Source of the DNA: Hetaerina americana
Taxonomy: Eukaryota; Arthropoda; Insecta; Odonata; Calopterygidae
Assembly (NCBI GenBank): GCA_022747635.1
Contig: JAKTNV010000003.1
Coordinates: 10,914,911-10,978,910, forward strand
DNA length: 64,000 bases
Reading direction: 5' to 3'
Below, piece after piece: positions 25,801 to 38,215 of the stretch. Numbering within the stretch: position 1 is the stretch's first letter; every line of letters begins with the position of its first letter. The position numbers and the translations under genes were made by a program. The notes below the pieces were generated by a model. That model did not search any database, was not told where the DNA came from, and saw only the letters and a program-made list of their open reading frames with translations.

Positions 25801-27595
25801 TCGTGGCACACTCAATGCTATCTGCATATTCATTTGCTCATGATTTGGGTCTCCTCGCGAATCATGGGTCATGACTACCATTTCGGTCATTTGGTTCCGT
25901 TAGCATAGTCCAAGAATAACTTTATTGCAAAATATTCAATCCCTTGGTGGATATTGTTGACGGTGTGAGCGGAGAACGTATCGGGATGGAAGAGTTCTGA
26001 GAAAGAATGTTCAACTCAGTTTTCATAAGAAATGTACGAGTATATTCAGGATTTCCATCAATTTTAAAATAGGCAGCCTCGGGTGGTCTAATGGTGACGC
26101 ATGTAGACATAGGCAAACATAATAATCTACTTCAAGAGAATTAATAAACATTTTCTATTCCCGAATTAAACTTAATTTTCAGAACTGCAAGCACAGGTTG
26201 CATCGCAGAAGATTCTTCAATGTACACAAAATTGCAATAACTCTTATTCATTCATTGATTTAGCTAAAAATTTGATGTTAACATTGTCTTAGTTGTGAAA
26301 AAATCATGAAAGAGTTCCCTCTACATCCCAAAGACCGTGATGGATAAAAAGGTCCTTGCAAATTACGGCGTGTAAACTGAAAAAAAAAATTAGGGCGTAT
26401 ATGTTAACTGAAAAAAACCTATATTCCCGTATTATTCTCATTTCAATGGGGTTCAATTTTGCTATTTCCACAACCATTTACGGATGACCGCGATATTTTT
26501 ACCGGTTGAATTCCCGTAATTTTATAATCATGCCCATTCATCATTTATTTTTTAACAATGAAGTGATGAGAATTATAAGCTTAAAAGCTAAGGAAAAAAT
26601 AGCATATGATTTTTAGCACTAATTTTTAAAATACACACAATACCATTCAACTCTGTCCGTATTAGCTCTAATACATCTTACACATTTTTTAGACTCAGTC
26701 TCATACGTATATATAGGTGAAATACATGTTTAAGGATTCACATGTATTTTCTCAACCTCCCATTGAAAATAGAACCTTGTGCACATTTCAAGAGTTGTTT
26801 ACTTTAAATAAAATTAAGCGGGACGACAATGTTAAAAGATAATGCCACCAAATGAAACCAATTTGAAAATCAACAACAATTGAAATCGTGAACTACTTCA
26901 CTTCTAAGCATGGTATTCTCAAGTTCATCGCTACCTAATGTGGAATCTTTGCCACCAACGACAATAAATGAACACATCCCTTCCTAGCAGAATAATGACC
27001 ACATAATTTTCCAATGTGCTTCTTAGCACTGAGAAACAAAAAATTAAGAGAGAACTCTTAATCTTACAGTCATGGACTGTAAAACGATGTCTCAGTTCGA
27101 ATAGGAAGAAGGTGAGCAAGAGGTGATTAAAAAGAAAAATCTAACATTTCATGAAGAACTTGTCAACGCATAAATATTAAAATATTTTATTTGGCAATTG
27201 GAGAGAATCAAACGTTCTAACATTCTTTAGCAACTAAGAAAAAAGATAGAAGCAAGCTCTTACTAAGAAGAAAACAATCGAAGCTCTTCTATGACGATTA
27301 AAGCCCATACGGGAATAGTAGAAATAGAGAGTAGGGACGCCAATGTCGGAAAACAAACGCATTACAATTATGAGTTGTGATAAAATCAAGGAACACTGAT
27401 AAATTATTCATTTGCCATTGGACAGATGAAAGAAGTTTGCGAGTCCTTGTCGGAGTGACCAAAGGAATGGCTTAGGGCAATGATTTTATCGTCATGCCAC
27501 AGAAGTTATCTGTACCAACCATGCCCTCTTCTCACGGAGATATTTGTGTCCTATTGACAAGTATCTGACAGCTCCCCCTCTTATGGACGACGTAA
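25801..27595. other. AT-rich stretch without genes
   Basis: AT-rich DNA. A local imperfect duplication of a segment ending taaactgaaaaaaa occurs at about 26370-26418. No gene or known element was recognised apart from the possible SINE head. Confidence 0.4.
26080..26112 (+). repeat. Possible SINE head (A-box only)
   Basis: The sequence cctcgggtggtctaatggtg resembles a tRNA A-box region used in insect SINE heads. The expected B-box was not found downstream, so this may be a truncated head or chance. Confidence 0.25.
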
Positions 27596-28720
27596 TTGCC
27601 AGTGCGCGGGGAGATAAGGTTTGTGGGCGAGGATCGAGATAAAGGAATCTCGTGGCGGGAGGGAGGGAGGGGTGTGACGGGAAAGTGAGGAACGCGAAGG
27701 GATGGCCGCCGTTTCCGAGAGGGCGGGGGTGGGAGCGCCGGGGGAGGGCGAATAAAAAAGGGGGTGGGTGCGAGCGCGGGGACGGTGAGGGGGGTGGGCG
27801 GACGAGGGAATCGGAGAAAGAAAAGGAAGCCACGGGTCTCGGGGGGTCGGAGGCGGTAAGTAAGTGAACAAAAGGAGCGAGGCGGGGACGTGGAGGGTGC
27901 GTTCCTTTTTTCTTTTAATGGAGCGAACCAGGTACCAAGGGAAAAAAAATCAAGAAAGGGTCGGGAGGAGGAGAAAGAGCGAAGTTTGGAGGGGGGTTTG
28001 TGTATGGACGGAAAAAAAATTATAAACACATACGCGAGAAGTAAGAGGGCAGGCATTCTTGGGCTCCTCCCTTCCTTCGCCCTTAACACACGCGTCCTTG
28101 TAAACATAATGGAAAAAATAAAGGGGAGAAGGGTGAGAGAATGAAAGAAAGAAGGGAGAAAGGGAGAGGGAGAGACAATGGAAGGTGGGTGTGCAAGATG
28201 TAAAGTCTAAGGAGGAGATCGTGGGGGTGGGGTTGTGGGACGGGGGAGGGAGGAAAGGAGTGCGGGGATGAAGGGAAGAGAGAGAGACGGAATGGTGCCC
28301 ATTATGACGAATGGTAGGCAGTGGCGGCGTATCGGGTTACGGCGCCACCTAAGCCTTTCTCCCACAACAGCAAGTGAAAGAGAGAAGGAAGGGGGGGGCG
28401 AATTGAGGGGAATGAAAACCCAGCCACCCACGCCCCGCCCTCGCCCCCACCCAGTTTCCACACCCATGCAATGCTTCTCTCGCGCGCACAAACACACACA
28501 CACCCTTTCTTGCCCCCGACACCCCCTTACAAAACCCCCATCCTTTCTCCGAAGACGGACAGAGGTGGACAGGTTAATCGCGGAGCGCGGGAATGGGTTG
28601 GATAGTGGCGAGGAATGAGAACGAACGAACTCAGGTGCGCGGGAGAGTGAAGGGAAGAAACAAGAGCGGTATGAAATGGGGGGGCCATTTCGAAAAAAAT
28701 ATAGAACGTGCTCGCTTCCA
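27596..28720. other. GC/CpG island with strand switch
   Basis: Purine-rich plus strand at 27650-28270, then C-rich from about 28420 to 28550. Dense CpG. The 191-codon minus frame is Pro/Ser/Phe-rich and overlaps other frames, so it is not supported as coding. Confidence 0.55.
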
Positions 28721-29620
28721 TGCAATTTTTAGCTCCATTTGATATAATAATGATTCATGCCTAATAGCAATAAGCACAGGGACTAAGTTGTGAATTAATA
28801 ATTACCGCTCCAAATGATTCAACTAAAGTTTTGGCGAACTACTGCAACTTTGCATCTCTATAACTTTACGAGCTAATTTCAGATCAGGCCTTTTTGTTTT
28901 GATTCCCTTTAATCTTTATCCATCTCGTTCATTTCAGTACTATCACTAAGGGTCAACTCTTATCAAAGTAAAAATTTAGTTTATTTGCATTTTTAATTTG
29001 AAAATGTTTTGTATTTAGCTAAGCACAATATAACTTGTCAGCTACGAGAGTAATGTGAAAATAAAACATTTGACGTAGGGGGGTTCGTAAATGATACATT
29101 TTAATGCATTGAAACACCTTAACACCTTACCGACGGTTATTGCCATGATAACAATCCAAAACGTTTTATTTTAGGATATATTTTCTATAACAAATGTTAA
29201 CTTAACACTTTCAATTGCTCTATAGTTATTATTTTCAAAATTAAATGTTTGGCATTGCAAAAATTGACATTTTAGGGACACGTAGAAAGAAACAGGGATA
29301 GTTCCTGCCTGCAACAGTCGAGAACTCAGTACCAATTAGCAATACTTCCAAGGTACTTGAACGCAATAGAAATGATCCCAATCCACTAATACTACAAAAT
29401 ATATACAATAATATATTCATAAAGTATATGAAAATATATTTGAAAAAATATCAGATCTTTAAATGAACTTAAAAATGCCAGAAAATTTATTTCATGTCCT
29501 CTGGGGTTCTCGTGACTCGACGCAGAGTGAACAACGGATAGGGAGGCCGGCTGATGAAACAAAAACCATAATCTCCTGTGGATGAGGCACATGAGTAAAT
29601 GCCTCAGGTGGCGGCAGTGG
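28721..29620. other. AT-rich stretch without recognised features
   Basis: No gene, RNA or element was recognised. Confidence 0.5.
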
Positions 29621-30120
29621 CCATGTACAAATCCAGCTCGCTTAGCACCATCTCTCGCCCCCCCCTTCTCCTGCGCCCCTAGCTCCACGACACCATCTTT
29701 CAACTCCCCCAAAGAATAAGGAGACGGAAGAGATTGACCGCTCCCCCTCCCACCACTCTCCATTCTCAGCTCCCTCTCAGTGCAGGAGCATGCTTTATGT
29801 ACGAACAATTTCTTCGCCCACCTCCCTCACTCCCTCCCCCCCCCTGCACCCCCTCCGCTACTCCCTCGATCCTATTTGCTCGCAGCTTGTCCAACCGCCC
29901 TCGTGGAGGAGAACGCAGAGCAGTCAGCCGCTCTCTTTCCCTCTCTCTACGCCGTCCACGATACGGCATTATTTCCCACGTTATTTTCCCCTCCCCTCGC
30001 TTTTCGCAGACTCTCGCATTCTTCCGGAGCATTCTTCCGTGGTGTATGTGTGTGCCGCCCGCGATCTCCAACCACTGCGAGAAAAAACCCTTACGGCACC
30101 TCCTTTTTGTAGTATTTAAG
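29621..30120. other. GC island, pyrimidine-rich on plus strand
   Basis: C/T-rich plus strand with three overlapping plus frames and one minus frame, all compositional. CpGs are frequent. Confidence 0.5.
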
Positions 30121-30179
30121 CTTTAAGGATGGAAAAATGAACAAAGGGAGAGGTTTTCGTTCTTTTTAAAAATTGTATG

Positions 30180-30182
<3 letters not shown>

Positions 30183-30223
<41 letters not shown>
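30183..30223. repeat. (AT)n microsatellite
   Basis: About 20 uninterrupted AT units. Confidence 0.95.
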
Positions 30224-30226
<3 letters not shown>

Positions 30227-30542
30227 GTGCGTGTATTGGATAGATAGCACCTTTATGGCGTTCACTAATGTATTCTTGATGCACTTAATTTTATTGCAAT
30301 TAATTTTACTTTGAAAAAGTAAATAAAAATATTAATACAAGCACAACTCACTTAGATATTTCGGTGGCTGGGATCACAAGTACTAGCACTTATTTTCCCA
30401 GCTAGACGGACGGACGAGCGGCGGTTTCTCTGCCTGGGTTCGAGGCAGGGGAGTCTTAGGAAAGGCTGTAGGGGGGTGGTAGTTGACTCCCAATCTTTGC
30501 GGAGTGCGGATCGTTTTTTTTTGCGAAACCTCTATTACGTGA

Positions 30543-31050
30543 TTTCGTAACAATCCGTCATGAACGGTTATTGGAATAGGACTACGACGTCAAATTTTGC
30601 GTGAAACAGGGCGAAACTGGGTAAGAAACTCATGGTATTCTCAAGGCAGCTTATAGTGATAACACCATGGGTAGATCGGGTGTTTTTGAGTGGCTCAAGT
30701 TGTTTCGGAAGGGTAAGAGAAGATGTTGAAGACGCCGAATGCTCAGGGCGTCCTTCGACCTCAAAAAGTGATGAAAATCCTGCAAGAGTTAAGGCTTTGT
30801 TGGATCGTGGATCAAGTGTTTGCATTGTATTTGATGAACCTGGCATCCCTAAAGATCGACTTGCATGGACTTGTGACCGAAAACATGGGCACGTAAAAGG
30901 TGCGTGCGAAGTTGGTGGTTGGTGAGTACTCTCGATCGAACAAAAGTAAACCCGCACGCCAATCTGCCCAGAGCTTCTTGACTATTCCTCAGCCACCCTA
31001 CAGCCTTGAAATTTCCCCACCAGACTTCTTCCTTTTGTGACAACGCCAGC
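30543..31050 (+). pseudogene. Mariner transposase remnant, decayed
   Basis: From about 30562 one frame reads DYDVKFCVKQGE, then, after a stop, ETHGILKAAYSDNTMGRSGV and FEWLKLFRKG. This is the HTH_48-type N-terminus of SETMAR/mariner transposases. A frameshift near 30715 brings REDVEDAECSGRPSTSKSDE and ARVKALLDRGS. The second helix and most of the catalytic domain are missing. The frame resumes at about 30990 with IPQPPYSLEISPPDFFLL, whose Asp codon at 31023-31025 corresponds to the third catalytic residue. Multiple stops, shifts and a large deletion make it inactive and older than the copy at 57367. Terminal repeats were not found. Confidence 0.75.
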
Positions 31051-32450
31051 AGGTCATTTAGTGTTTTGCTTACTTCATACTCCCGTGTGTTTGTATTGCT
31101 TTTCTGTAATACCTACGAGAGTGAGAGTGAGTGAATACGTGTGTGTGTGTGTGTTTGTGAGTGCATTGTCTTAGTATTATGAATGTGTCTGATCACTGGC
31201 AAGAGATTAAATTTCCCTAAAAAAAACACTCCACCAATCTCATCATTCATCTCATTTTTTCTTATTACAGTCGCGTGAGAAGCCCTTAAAGGCATATTAT
31301 TCAATATAGTCAGTCTAAAAAGACGCCGAAAGATGCACCTTTATTTTTATTTAATTTCATTAATTTTAATTAAGTAATAATTAACCGTAATTAACCATAA
31401 TAATTCCCAATTTAATGAATAATCATATCGTCTCCATAAAGATTTAATTTCAATCTAGGACGAGGAATGCAATCGGCTCTTATAATAAAATGTTTGATTG
31501 CTTTTTTATTATTACTTTTAAGGTATTTGGTTGTATTAAAGTGTGATTTTTACATACCAGTGGTTATCAATGAACTTTTAGCATATCGCATATTACTTTT
31601 ATATTGTTTTTAGTATCAATATCTGGGCGAATTTACAATAAATCGAAAAATATTCACAACAAAATATAACAGAATTCGAATCAATTTATTATTTGGTGTT
31701 ACCATGATTATACTATTCCCTACGCATTATTTTTCAATCTACTACCCCAACCAAATGTATCCGGCAGGCATCGCAAAATCATTGTGACATACAGCCGCGT
31801 ATTTCATTCGTTCTCATAAAAAAATCCAGCGCACGGCCTCTCGTGGGTTGTTTGTTTCGGATGTTTTACCTCAACTCCTCAAGAGAATCCGTGAGTTTCA
31901 CCGAGCTCCATCCATCTTATTTTTTTGTCCAATCTCGATCCCGTCTGTGACCAGGTTTTCCCACGGTTTTTCTCGCAGACTTACACAACTAGAGTTACCG
32001 CACCACCTCCACTTCATTGGGTGAGCAAACAGAAAGGAGAATGGAAAGGAAAAAATTATATCCTAAAAACACACATTAAAATTATCGTAAACGGTAAAAG
32101 AAAGTGATGATATCTGACCCGTCAATTTAAAACATACCTTTGAAGTGACTACATAAAATAGTTGATTAGAATACAAGACTGTTTTACGAAATTTTTTCAA
32201 ACTATTTAAGCGTTCACTTCAAGCCCTTTCCATAAATGTGGACGCTCAGCTCTCCACAAATAAAGGAACCTAGTATTTAGCGAGGAAGCAGGGAACAGGT
32301 CTGTAATTTAATCGCTACATAACGTTGGCACCCCATACATTTCTCTTCTCAGCTTCGTAATGGACCATTTAGGTCCGCAGAATAAAGTCTGTAATTCACA
32401 CAATATTTTCTGATTAGAGGGATGTTGGTGTCGAAAAAAAATGGAAAAAG
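31051..32450. other. AT-rich stretch without recognised features
   Basis: AT-rich DNA with a short (GT)n tract at 31139-31155. No coding or mobile-element trace was recognised. Confidence 0.45.
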
Positions 32451-32680
32451 CTAAGAGGTGATCAAATTGAGTAGCTTCAGGCGTGATGTGGTGGAAGTCG
32501 AACATAATGAATAACTGATCGAAGCACTTTTCCGCTAGATAATTTTTTTTTATTTTACGACCGGGTTTCGATGTATTACATTGACCTGATGATGATGCAA
32601 TACATCGAAACCCGGTCGTAAAATAAAAACATTTTATCAAGTGGAAAAGTGCTTCGATCACTTATTCACTAAGAGGTGAT
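32451..32680 (+). mobile_element. Foldback element, possible PLE-derived, copy 2, with 12-bp flanking repeat
   Basis: CTAAGAGGTGAT flanks the element exactly at 32451-32462 and 32669-32680, a convincing 12-bp target-site duplication. Inside, 32463-32505 is a unique head (gcttcaggcgtgatgtggtg, gaagtcgaacataatg). The arm at 32506-32580 is then repeated inverted at 32598-32668, with tttacgaccgggtttcgatg against catcgaaacccggtcgtaaa. The same structure occurs at 63535. No protein is encoded. A variable-length duplication plus an inverted partial copy is typical of Penelope-like element insertions; that assignment is inferred. Confidence 0.65.
32584..32619 (+). ncRNA. Hammerhead-ribozyme-like core
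   Basis: Visible elements in order are CTGATGA (32586-32592), a 4-bp stem GATG/CATC with loop CAATA (32594-32606, one unpaired T before it), and GAAA (32607-32610). A minimal stem III with GTC ending at 32617 follows. Two stem I pairs (AC at 32584-32585 with GT at 32618-32619) flank it. This matches the invariant hammerhead core and the very short stem III known from Penelope-like elements. Stem I beyond two pairs is weak, and the surrounding foldback would compete. Activity is unproven. Confidence 0.35.
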
Positions 32681-32880
32681 ATTCTACCTTAAACTCTGCA
32701 CTTATAAACTGAGCTAATTTGTGTTTACGAGTCATAAAATTAATATCTTTATCTTTAAAAAATAAATAAAAATTAACTACCAATAAGGGATACTTTTAAG
32801 CCAAATTAAATTCAAAATTCTAAATGGAAAACTACCTTTTTACATAATGATACAAATACATCAAATTAAAAATTTTAAGT

Positions 32881-33000
32881 CGATGGAGGACAAGCCAGGC
32901 CAACTAGATCCTGGTCTCAACCCCGATTAAATTGTAAGGCTTGGCGTTAGGAAGGGCGTCGTCTGGCCGGGTCCTCTGCGAAAACCAAATGCAATAATGA
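32881..33000 (+). mobile_element. Possible non-LTR retrotransposon 5' UTR
   Basis: The segment ttgtaaggcttggcgttagg, followed by aagggcgtcgtctggccgg, resembles a motif that recurs in 5' regions of some animal non-LTR elements, namely a 'ggcgctaggaagggcatcc'-type sequence, recalled and not searched. Downstream to about 33560 the plus strand has broken Glu/Lys-rich frames that could be decayed ORF sequence. No clear endonuclease motif was found. Confidence 0.3.
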
Positions 33001-33890
33001 GAAACGGGGAGGAGAAAATGGCTAGGGAGTACCCCATAAGAGACGCGCCGTCATTACGTCTTAAAATTGCGGCCACCGAACCAACGATGGGTTCGGCTGA
33101 AGAAGTTCATCAGAAGTAAGTGAAAGCTGGAGAATGTGAGTAGTATCACAACAGGAGCGCTAAATATTGGAGATTGTGGATGGTAAGGTCAGAGAGAGTG
33201 GATTTGATATAGAGAAGCTTGGGGATCCTGTTTCTTCAAGAAAATATTGACAGCAACACCAAGCTAAATAGCTGGCGGGAGGTTATTTGACGTTTTGCAG
33301 CGGAGCAGATGAAAATGAAAGAAATGTAACTGGAATTCTGTGAATAAGGAGCTGAAGGGGGAAGTACGTGATGAAAAAAACAAAAGAAGGAACGACACGA
33401 TGATGAGGTATGCACACTTGGAGTAGAAGATCGAAGAAGGAGAAATGAATGAGAAGGGTTAAAAATGAGAACGCATGGGAAAAGGCATGGCATGAAAAAG
33501 ATAATTTTAAAGAGAAAAAAGACGATTTGATTTATAATTCCTAGCGAAAAATAGATCAAATTTTTCATGCCGACTTCAATAAAATTTAAAAATATTTAAG
33601 GAAGAAAGAATCTTTTTATACAATGAGGAAGGAAAAGAGGAAGTTATTCCGAAACGTGAAGACATAGTATGTGTCATTTCTATTTGTGTGCATGTCTGAA
33701 TGTATTTTTAATATGTACAGACTTTTGGCGGCTCAACCTTTCCTCCGAGAGTGCTTGTTTCTATGACAGGGCCAATGAAGTATACAATAGGAAAGTTGCC
33801 ACATTAGAGGAAAAAGTAGGAGTCATGAATCACTCGACAATGACAACGTATTTTCTCATCTGTCCATGCAAAAATAAGCAGGGATGCATT
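33001..33890. other. Mixed stretch, possibly decayed retroelement
   Basis: GA-rich plus strand with interrupted charged frames up to 33560, then AT-rich DNA. No domain was recognised. Confidence 0.3.
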
Positions 33891-34440
33891 ACAACATGAA
33901 GCGGTGTGAGAGGAAGGAACGCTTCGGCATTCCAGAATACTTGAGCGCGTGGCGTGCGCGGATCCTCAACCGCGTTCCTCCCGAAAAATACCGAGGCCGC
34001 GGTGGGCCAAGGAGGGCAGAGGGAAGGAAGGCCGTTGCCCCCTTCCGATTTCTCCTCGAATCCGCTCATGCATGCACATCCATCCATCGTCCCTCATGCC
34101 GTTGCATCCCTTGAACATAACGGGCCGCGGCGCCGAGCGCATTTGGACATTTTTTTCCGTCCTCACCATTAGCGAATGGGACCGCGGGTCGTTTCACGAC
34201 GGACGTTCGGGGCCATCGCGGCGGGGGAGGAGGGGATGGGAAATGCAGGAGTGTGGTGACAGCGTTGCGGAGGCTGAATTTCCACCCATCCCCCGCGTGG
34301 CGCGGTGGACCTCTCCCACTCTCGATCCATCCCGCATGTTTACACCCCCATTGGAAACACAACCTAAAACTAATATTTGTTGTCACACGCGGGAGTCAAC
34401 CGCAAGGATGTGGATGGATTGACGACCACTGAAAATAGAG
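33891..34440. other. GC/CpG island with balanced composition
   Basis: Unlike the purine-rich islands, this one has balanced strands and dense CpG (for example cgggccgcggcgccgagcgc near 34120). A 157-codon plus frame (33949-34422) and a 106-codon minus frame overlap; neither shows a domain. It could be a promoter-type island. Confidence 0.45.
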
Positions 34441-34915
34441 GCCTACATCGGAGGAGATAGGTACCCAAAAATCAACATCGATTGCGGAAAACCATCGGCA
34501 TCTCGTCCAAGACACCGAACCCACAAATGATACTCATCTATTATAATTTTAATTTTATCTTCAATCTCTTTCATAAGTCAATATAAGCATTTAAATATTG
34601 AGAATTAATAACTCTTTCTAAATGTAAGGAATTGAGAAGACCAACGTGTAAAATTTGAATATGAAATATTGTTGCAGTTATCAAAACAGAGAGCTTTTAC
34701 TAAATAATAAAGCTTGTTAAAATATAATTGTACGTCTTACGTATTTAATAATTTCTCAACAAATGTCTTCTGTGAAATTTAAAAATTCAACATGAACTTA
34801 CAGGTATTTACATTGAATGACAATATTTAATCCAACAGAATGACATGAAGGGCTTCGTTCCCATCTAATCTTACACTGCATTCTTCGATTGATTTTGGCA
34901 GTTTAATTGCATTTA
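34441..34915. other. AT-rich stretch without recognised features
   Basis: Nothing recognised. Confidence 0.5.
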
Positions 34916-35520
34916 CGTATCGATTAAGCGGCATAAACAATCATCGGTTTCCAACCATCGATACTGGTGCAACCTAGTCCATCGATGGAAGGTCTTCGAT
35001 GCGGGTGAAGTGGGGACAGGAGGGCCACTGTGAATCGGATACGTCTCGGCAAGAAAGCTTTGGCGGAGGGAGGAGGGCGCCACCCAAACCTTTTCTTCCA
35101 CTCTCCAACTGCCACAAGGGAACGCAAGACGGTTCTAACGGTACCCCTCCCCCATTCATCCTTCCCCCATTCAGACGCACGAGCCCACGAATAGGGACTC
35201 TTATTAAGGGCGTCCGCCACGGGCCACGGCGACGGTTAGACTGCTCGCGTGCAAGGGGTGGGTGGACGTACGCCTGGAGAAAACAAACCTCCCAGTCATT
35301 CTCCTTGTCCTAAAGGGCCTCTCCGTGCCACCCCTTCTTCGAGAAAGGGGAACTTGACTCCCGTCTCCTTTTCCTATGCGGTCCACCTTCCTCTTTCTTA
35401 TCGGATTACTAACAATTGCGGGAGGGATCGGTGTTTTTTTAGGTATTAGTCATTCCGAAGAAACCTCGGGGGCGTGGCAGGGCCGTGCGAGGGCAAACTT
35501 GGCCTCACCATTCATTTGTT
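34916..35520. other. GC/CpG island
   Basis: CpG-rich with mixed strands. Frames on both strands overlap and lack domains. Confidence 0.45.
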
Positions 35521-36315
35521 CTTCGTCACGTACAAAAGTGATTGGAAGATGAGAATCTTTCGCAAACTAATTCGGATTAAAATTCGGGGAAGGGATTCAT
35601 AAATGGTGAAGTCTCAAAAGAAATAATTGATCTCCATATAAGCCAGAATCGTCTGGATTCACTTGCACGTATTAAGCATTAAGATATAAAAAAGCAGGGT
35701 AGTTTTCCTTAATGGTTTCGAGACAACGTGATCAATTTAATCCAGTGCAGGTGTGTGCTTCTTAGGTTAATGCCAGGAGACGTCTAACTACTCTAAGGAG
35801 CAAGCTCGAGAAGGAGCCTCGTGTGATTTCCCGAGGTTTAAGTGTCATGTAAAAAACACTTCAGAATTTGAGTGTTCCTGGCAGATTTGCTTTGTGAAAG
35901 ACTTTATTAATTGCCTATAAACTGCGGTAAACATGAAAACAGCCATGCATACTCACAGCAAAGTAGGGAAATTATTTTGGACAATATTAAGACTTCATTT
36001 AAACTCGTTTTCAGATAATACATTTTCAGCTAATAAAACTAATTTGCCATCACAGTTAAGAGAATCTATTATCCTGAATCATAAAGCACTAATGAGTTTG
36101 ATGAGTCAAGTCAGTTTCCAGTCTTCTCCCGCATGGGTACTGGTTGATCCGTATGGCTAGGTTTCGCTGGCGCTGCAACATATTCAAGTCCGAAGCCCAT
36201 TTGGGACCTGAAGATTCTCGCTGCAACGGCAGCTATGCTATCGTCCAACTAAGTTAATCAACTCAGGAGCAACCATTATTACCAAAGTGTTATCAGTGCA
36301 TTTGCCGCGTGAAAA
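35521..36315. other. AT-rich stretch without recognised features
   Basis: A 75-codon ATG frame at 35933-36160 has no recognised domain. Decayed retroelement sequence may begin within the last 100 bases. Confidence 0.4.
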
Positions 36316-36317
36316 TT

Positions 36318-36600
36318 CATCAAAAGCATACTCGTAATTGGGATTTGTAACAATGAAAAAGTGAAGGAGACGTGTAATTTTTCTTTGGTAAAACCCCCCA
36401 CATAGAGTATACTGCGGGAATATGGGATTCACTAAAAAACACCCTGATTACAGAACTTAATGAGGCACAGAGAAGAGTCGTGAAAAATTAGTACGAAAAA
36501 TTGTAACCCAACAAACATTTACCACAAGATATGGGATGGGAACCTTTAGATGTGCGAATACTGGGAGCAAGATTTAACATGTGGCAAAGAAAAGATACCA
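36318..36600 (+). pseudogene. CR1/Jockey-like non-LTR retrotransposon, 3' coding remnant
   Basis: The plus strand reads SSKAYS-stop-LGFV, then after a shift NEKVKETCNFSLVKPPHIEY, TAGIWDSLKNTL and ITELNEAQRRVVKN. Past two stops it reads DMGWEPLDVRILGARFNMW. These align with the family pattern KANRxLGF...VKExxYxxLVRPxLEYAxxVWD...ExVQRRAARF...LGWExLexRRxxARL. It corresponds to the region after the RT palm, so no catalytic box is included. Stops and frameshifts show it is dead. It is the same protein region as at 15647, so both may be 5'-truncated copies of one clade. Confidence 0.7.
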
Positions 36601-36840
36601 ACCGTGTGGATTTGGCATCTGACACATAAGATATAATTTAGCCCCACGATTGAAAAGGTAAGGCTCGTCACAAAGTAAGAGTGTGACTGCTGCATGGATG
36701 GATTCAATCATTCGTTTGCCCGTGCATTTTACTGGACAAAAACACAAGAGGTAAACATTAAGACAGAAATGAGAACGCACTGGCGAAAATATCAAGTAAT
36801 ATACAAGATAAATTCCCCCTCAACTCACTTAATGGCTGTT

Positions 36841-37237
36841 AGCCTAATGCACCCCGCCACGTGCCCTTGAGCCTGGTGGTTGAGCGTCGTGGGAGTTAAA
36901 TTTTAAATCTCATGCATTTGTGAACTGTCCGTCTTGCATGAGTAGAATACTTACTGGTAATTAGTGGCTGCAATGATGTCAGATCACCCTTTTTAATGTG
37001 TTCCCTTATTAATCTTCTTAGTGCACCAGTGGTGTTGTAACTAACCGTATAATAGTCGTCATGTGCACTACGGATATTACTTGAATGGTGTCCGGTCGCC
37101 CCTCTTTCACGCGCCCCTTCCGGTGTTCAGCGGGTAGCCATGTATACGTATGTGGACGTAGTGGAGTAGAAGTAGAACGACCAGTGACATAACATCTGCT
37201 ACTCAACGTCTTTGCGACGGTTTGCGGATAGGTCCTA
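36841..37237 (+). repeat. Dispersed repeat family R, copy c
   Basis: About 400 bp that match the copy at 50010-50440. Shared blocks include a tgtccgtc segment, tgagtagaatacttactggt (tgcgtagaatactaaccggt there) and ggtgtccggtcgcccc. The terminal module at 37180-37237 includes tttgcgacggtttgcgg. There is no coding capacity. Confidence 0.55.
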
Positions 37238-38215
37238 AACAGAGTTGGAGAAAATACTGAGGATCATGGGTTGCCATGGCTTTCGGATTGACTCTTGCAA
37301 GTTCCAAAATGTACCAAAATATATTTATTGTAGATCAAACCAGATTGACGGACAACAGGTATCCTGGTGGTTGCTCTTTTGACTGCACAAACAGTCTCAA
37401 GCAAGCCAAGTATATGGATAAAACACTCAATAAAATCGATTTCATTCAAACGGGATATTGATTGAATACGAGGACCTACGTTCCTTGTTTGCCGTCATGG
37501 AAAGAAAATTGCAATTCCAAAAAAATCCACAGGCTATCGGAGTAGATCTCATGTTTCCGCCTGGTAAAATTAAATATTTTCGTACGAAATGAAGTAGGAC
37601 ATCAAACTTGTTTCACCTGTTACACAATACAGTTACAAACAGAGATAAATTTGTCAAGGATTTGTTGATAGTAATTTTCCTAATCAAAGGGCGAGAATAA
37701 ATTGAGGTGTGTACGTACATGATAGAGGAAGATATGATTTGGTTGAACACAGATGGTGGCTTGGAAGAAGTGAGGCATAATTACATTATAAAATACTGCA
37801 ATTCCCTTACTCAAGACAGCAAAGAGAAAATTTAAATATAATATTTCCTATCAATGAGCTCACGAGATTTGAGAAATATGTATAACTAAGCTATCTTTTT
37901 GTTTAAGTAAGGAATTACCCTATTAATTTCGAATTTATGTTTTACGGTGATTGCATACTTCCATACTGCCGACTGGCTTACTGTGCAATGGAAATAAGCA
38001 TGGGATGAGGCAAGGAAGCAAAGAGGCTGCGCATGAACGTGAAAATCAATTGGAACAATTAATTCCCTAAGCATGCGATACATATTCCATGGTAAGGTAG
38101 AAATTTTAATTATTCACTCATTTACTAGCTACTATAAAATCCCTCCTCCTGTAGATGCACTATCTTATCATCAAATCTCAGGAAAAGTTCATTTCCTGGA
38201 CGAAAAAAAAGCTTC
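37238..38215. other. AT-rich stretch without recognised features
   Basis: Opposing 61-codon frames at about 37264-37461 have no domain. No element was recognised. Confidence 0.45.

Noticed and set aside
32308..32661. 117-codon minus-strand frame
   Set aside because: Crosses the second foldback element and non-coding flank; its sequence is explained by the repeat.
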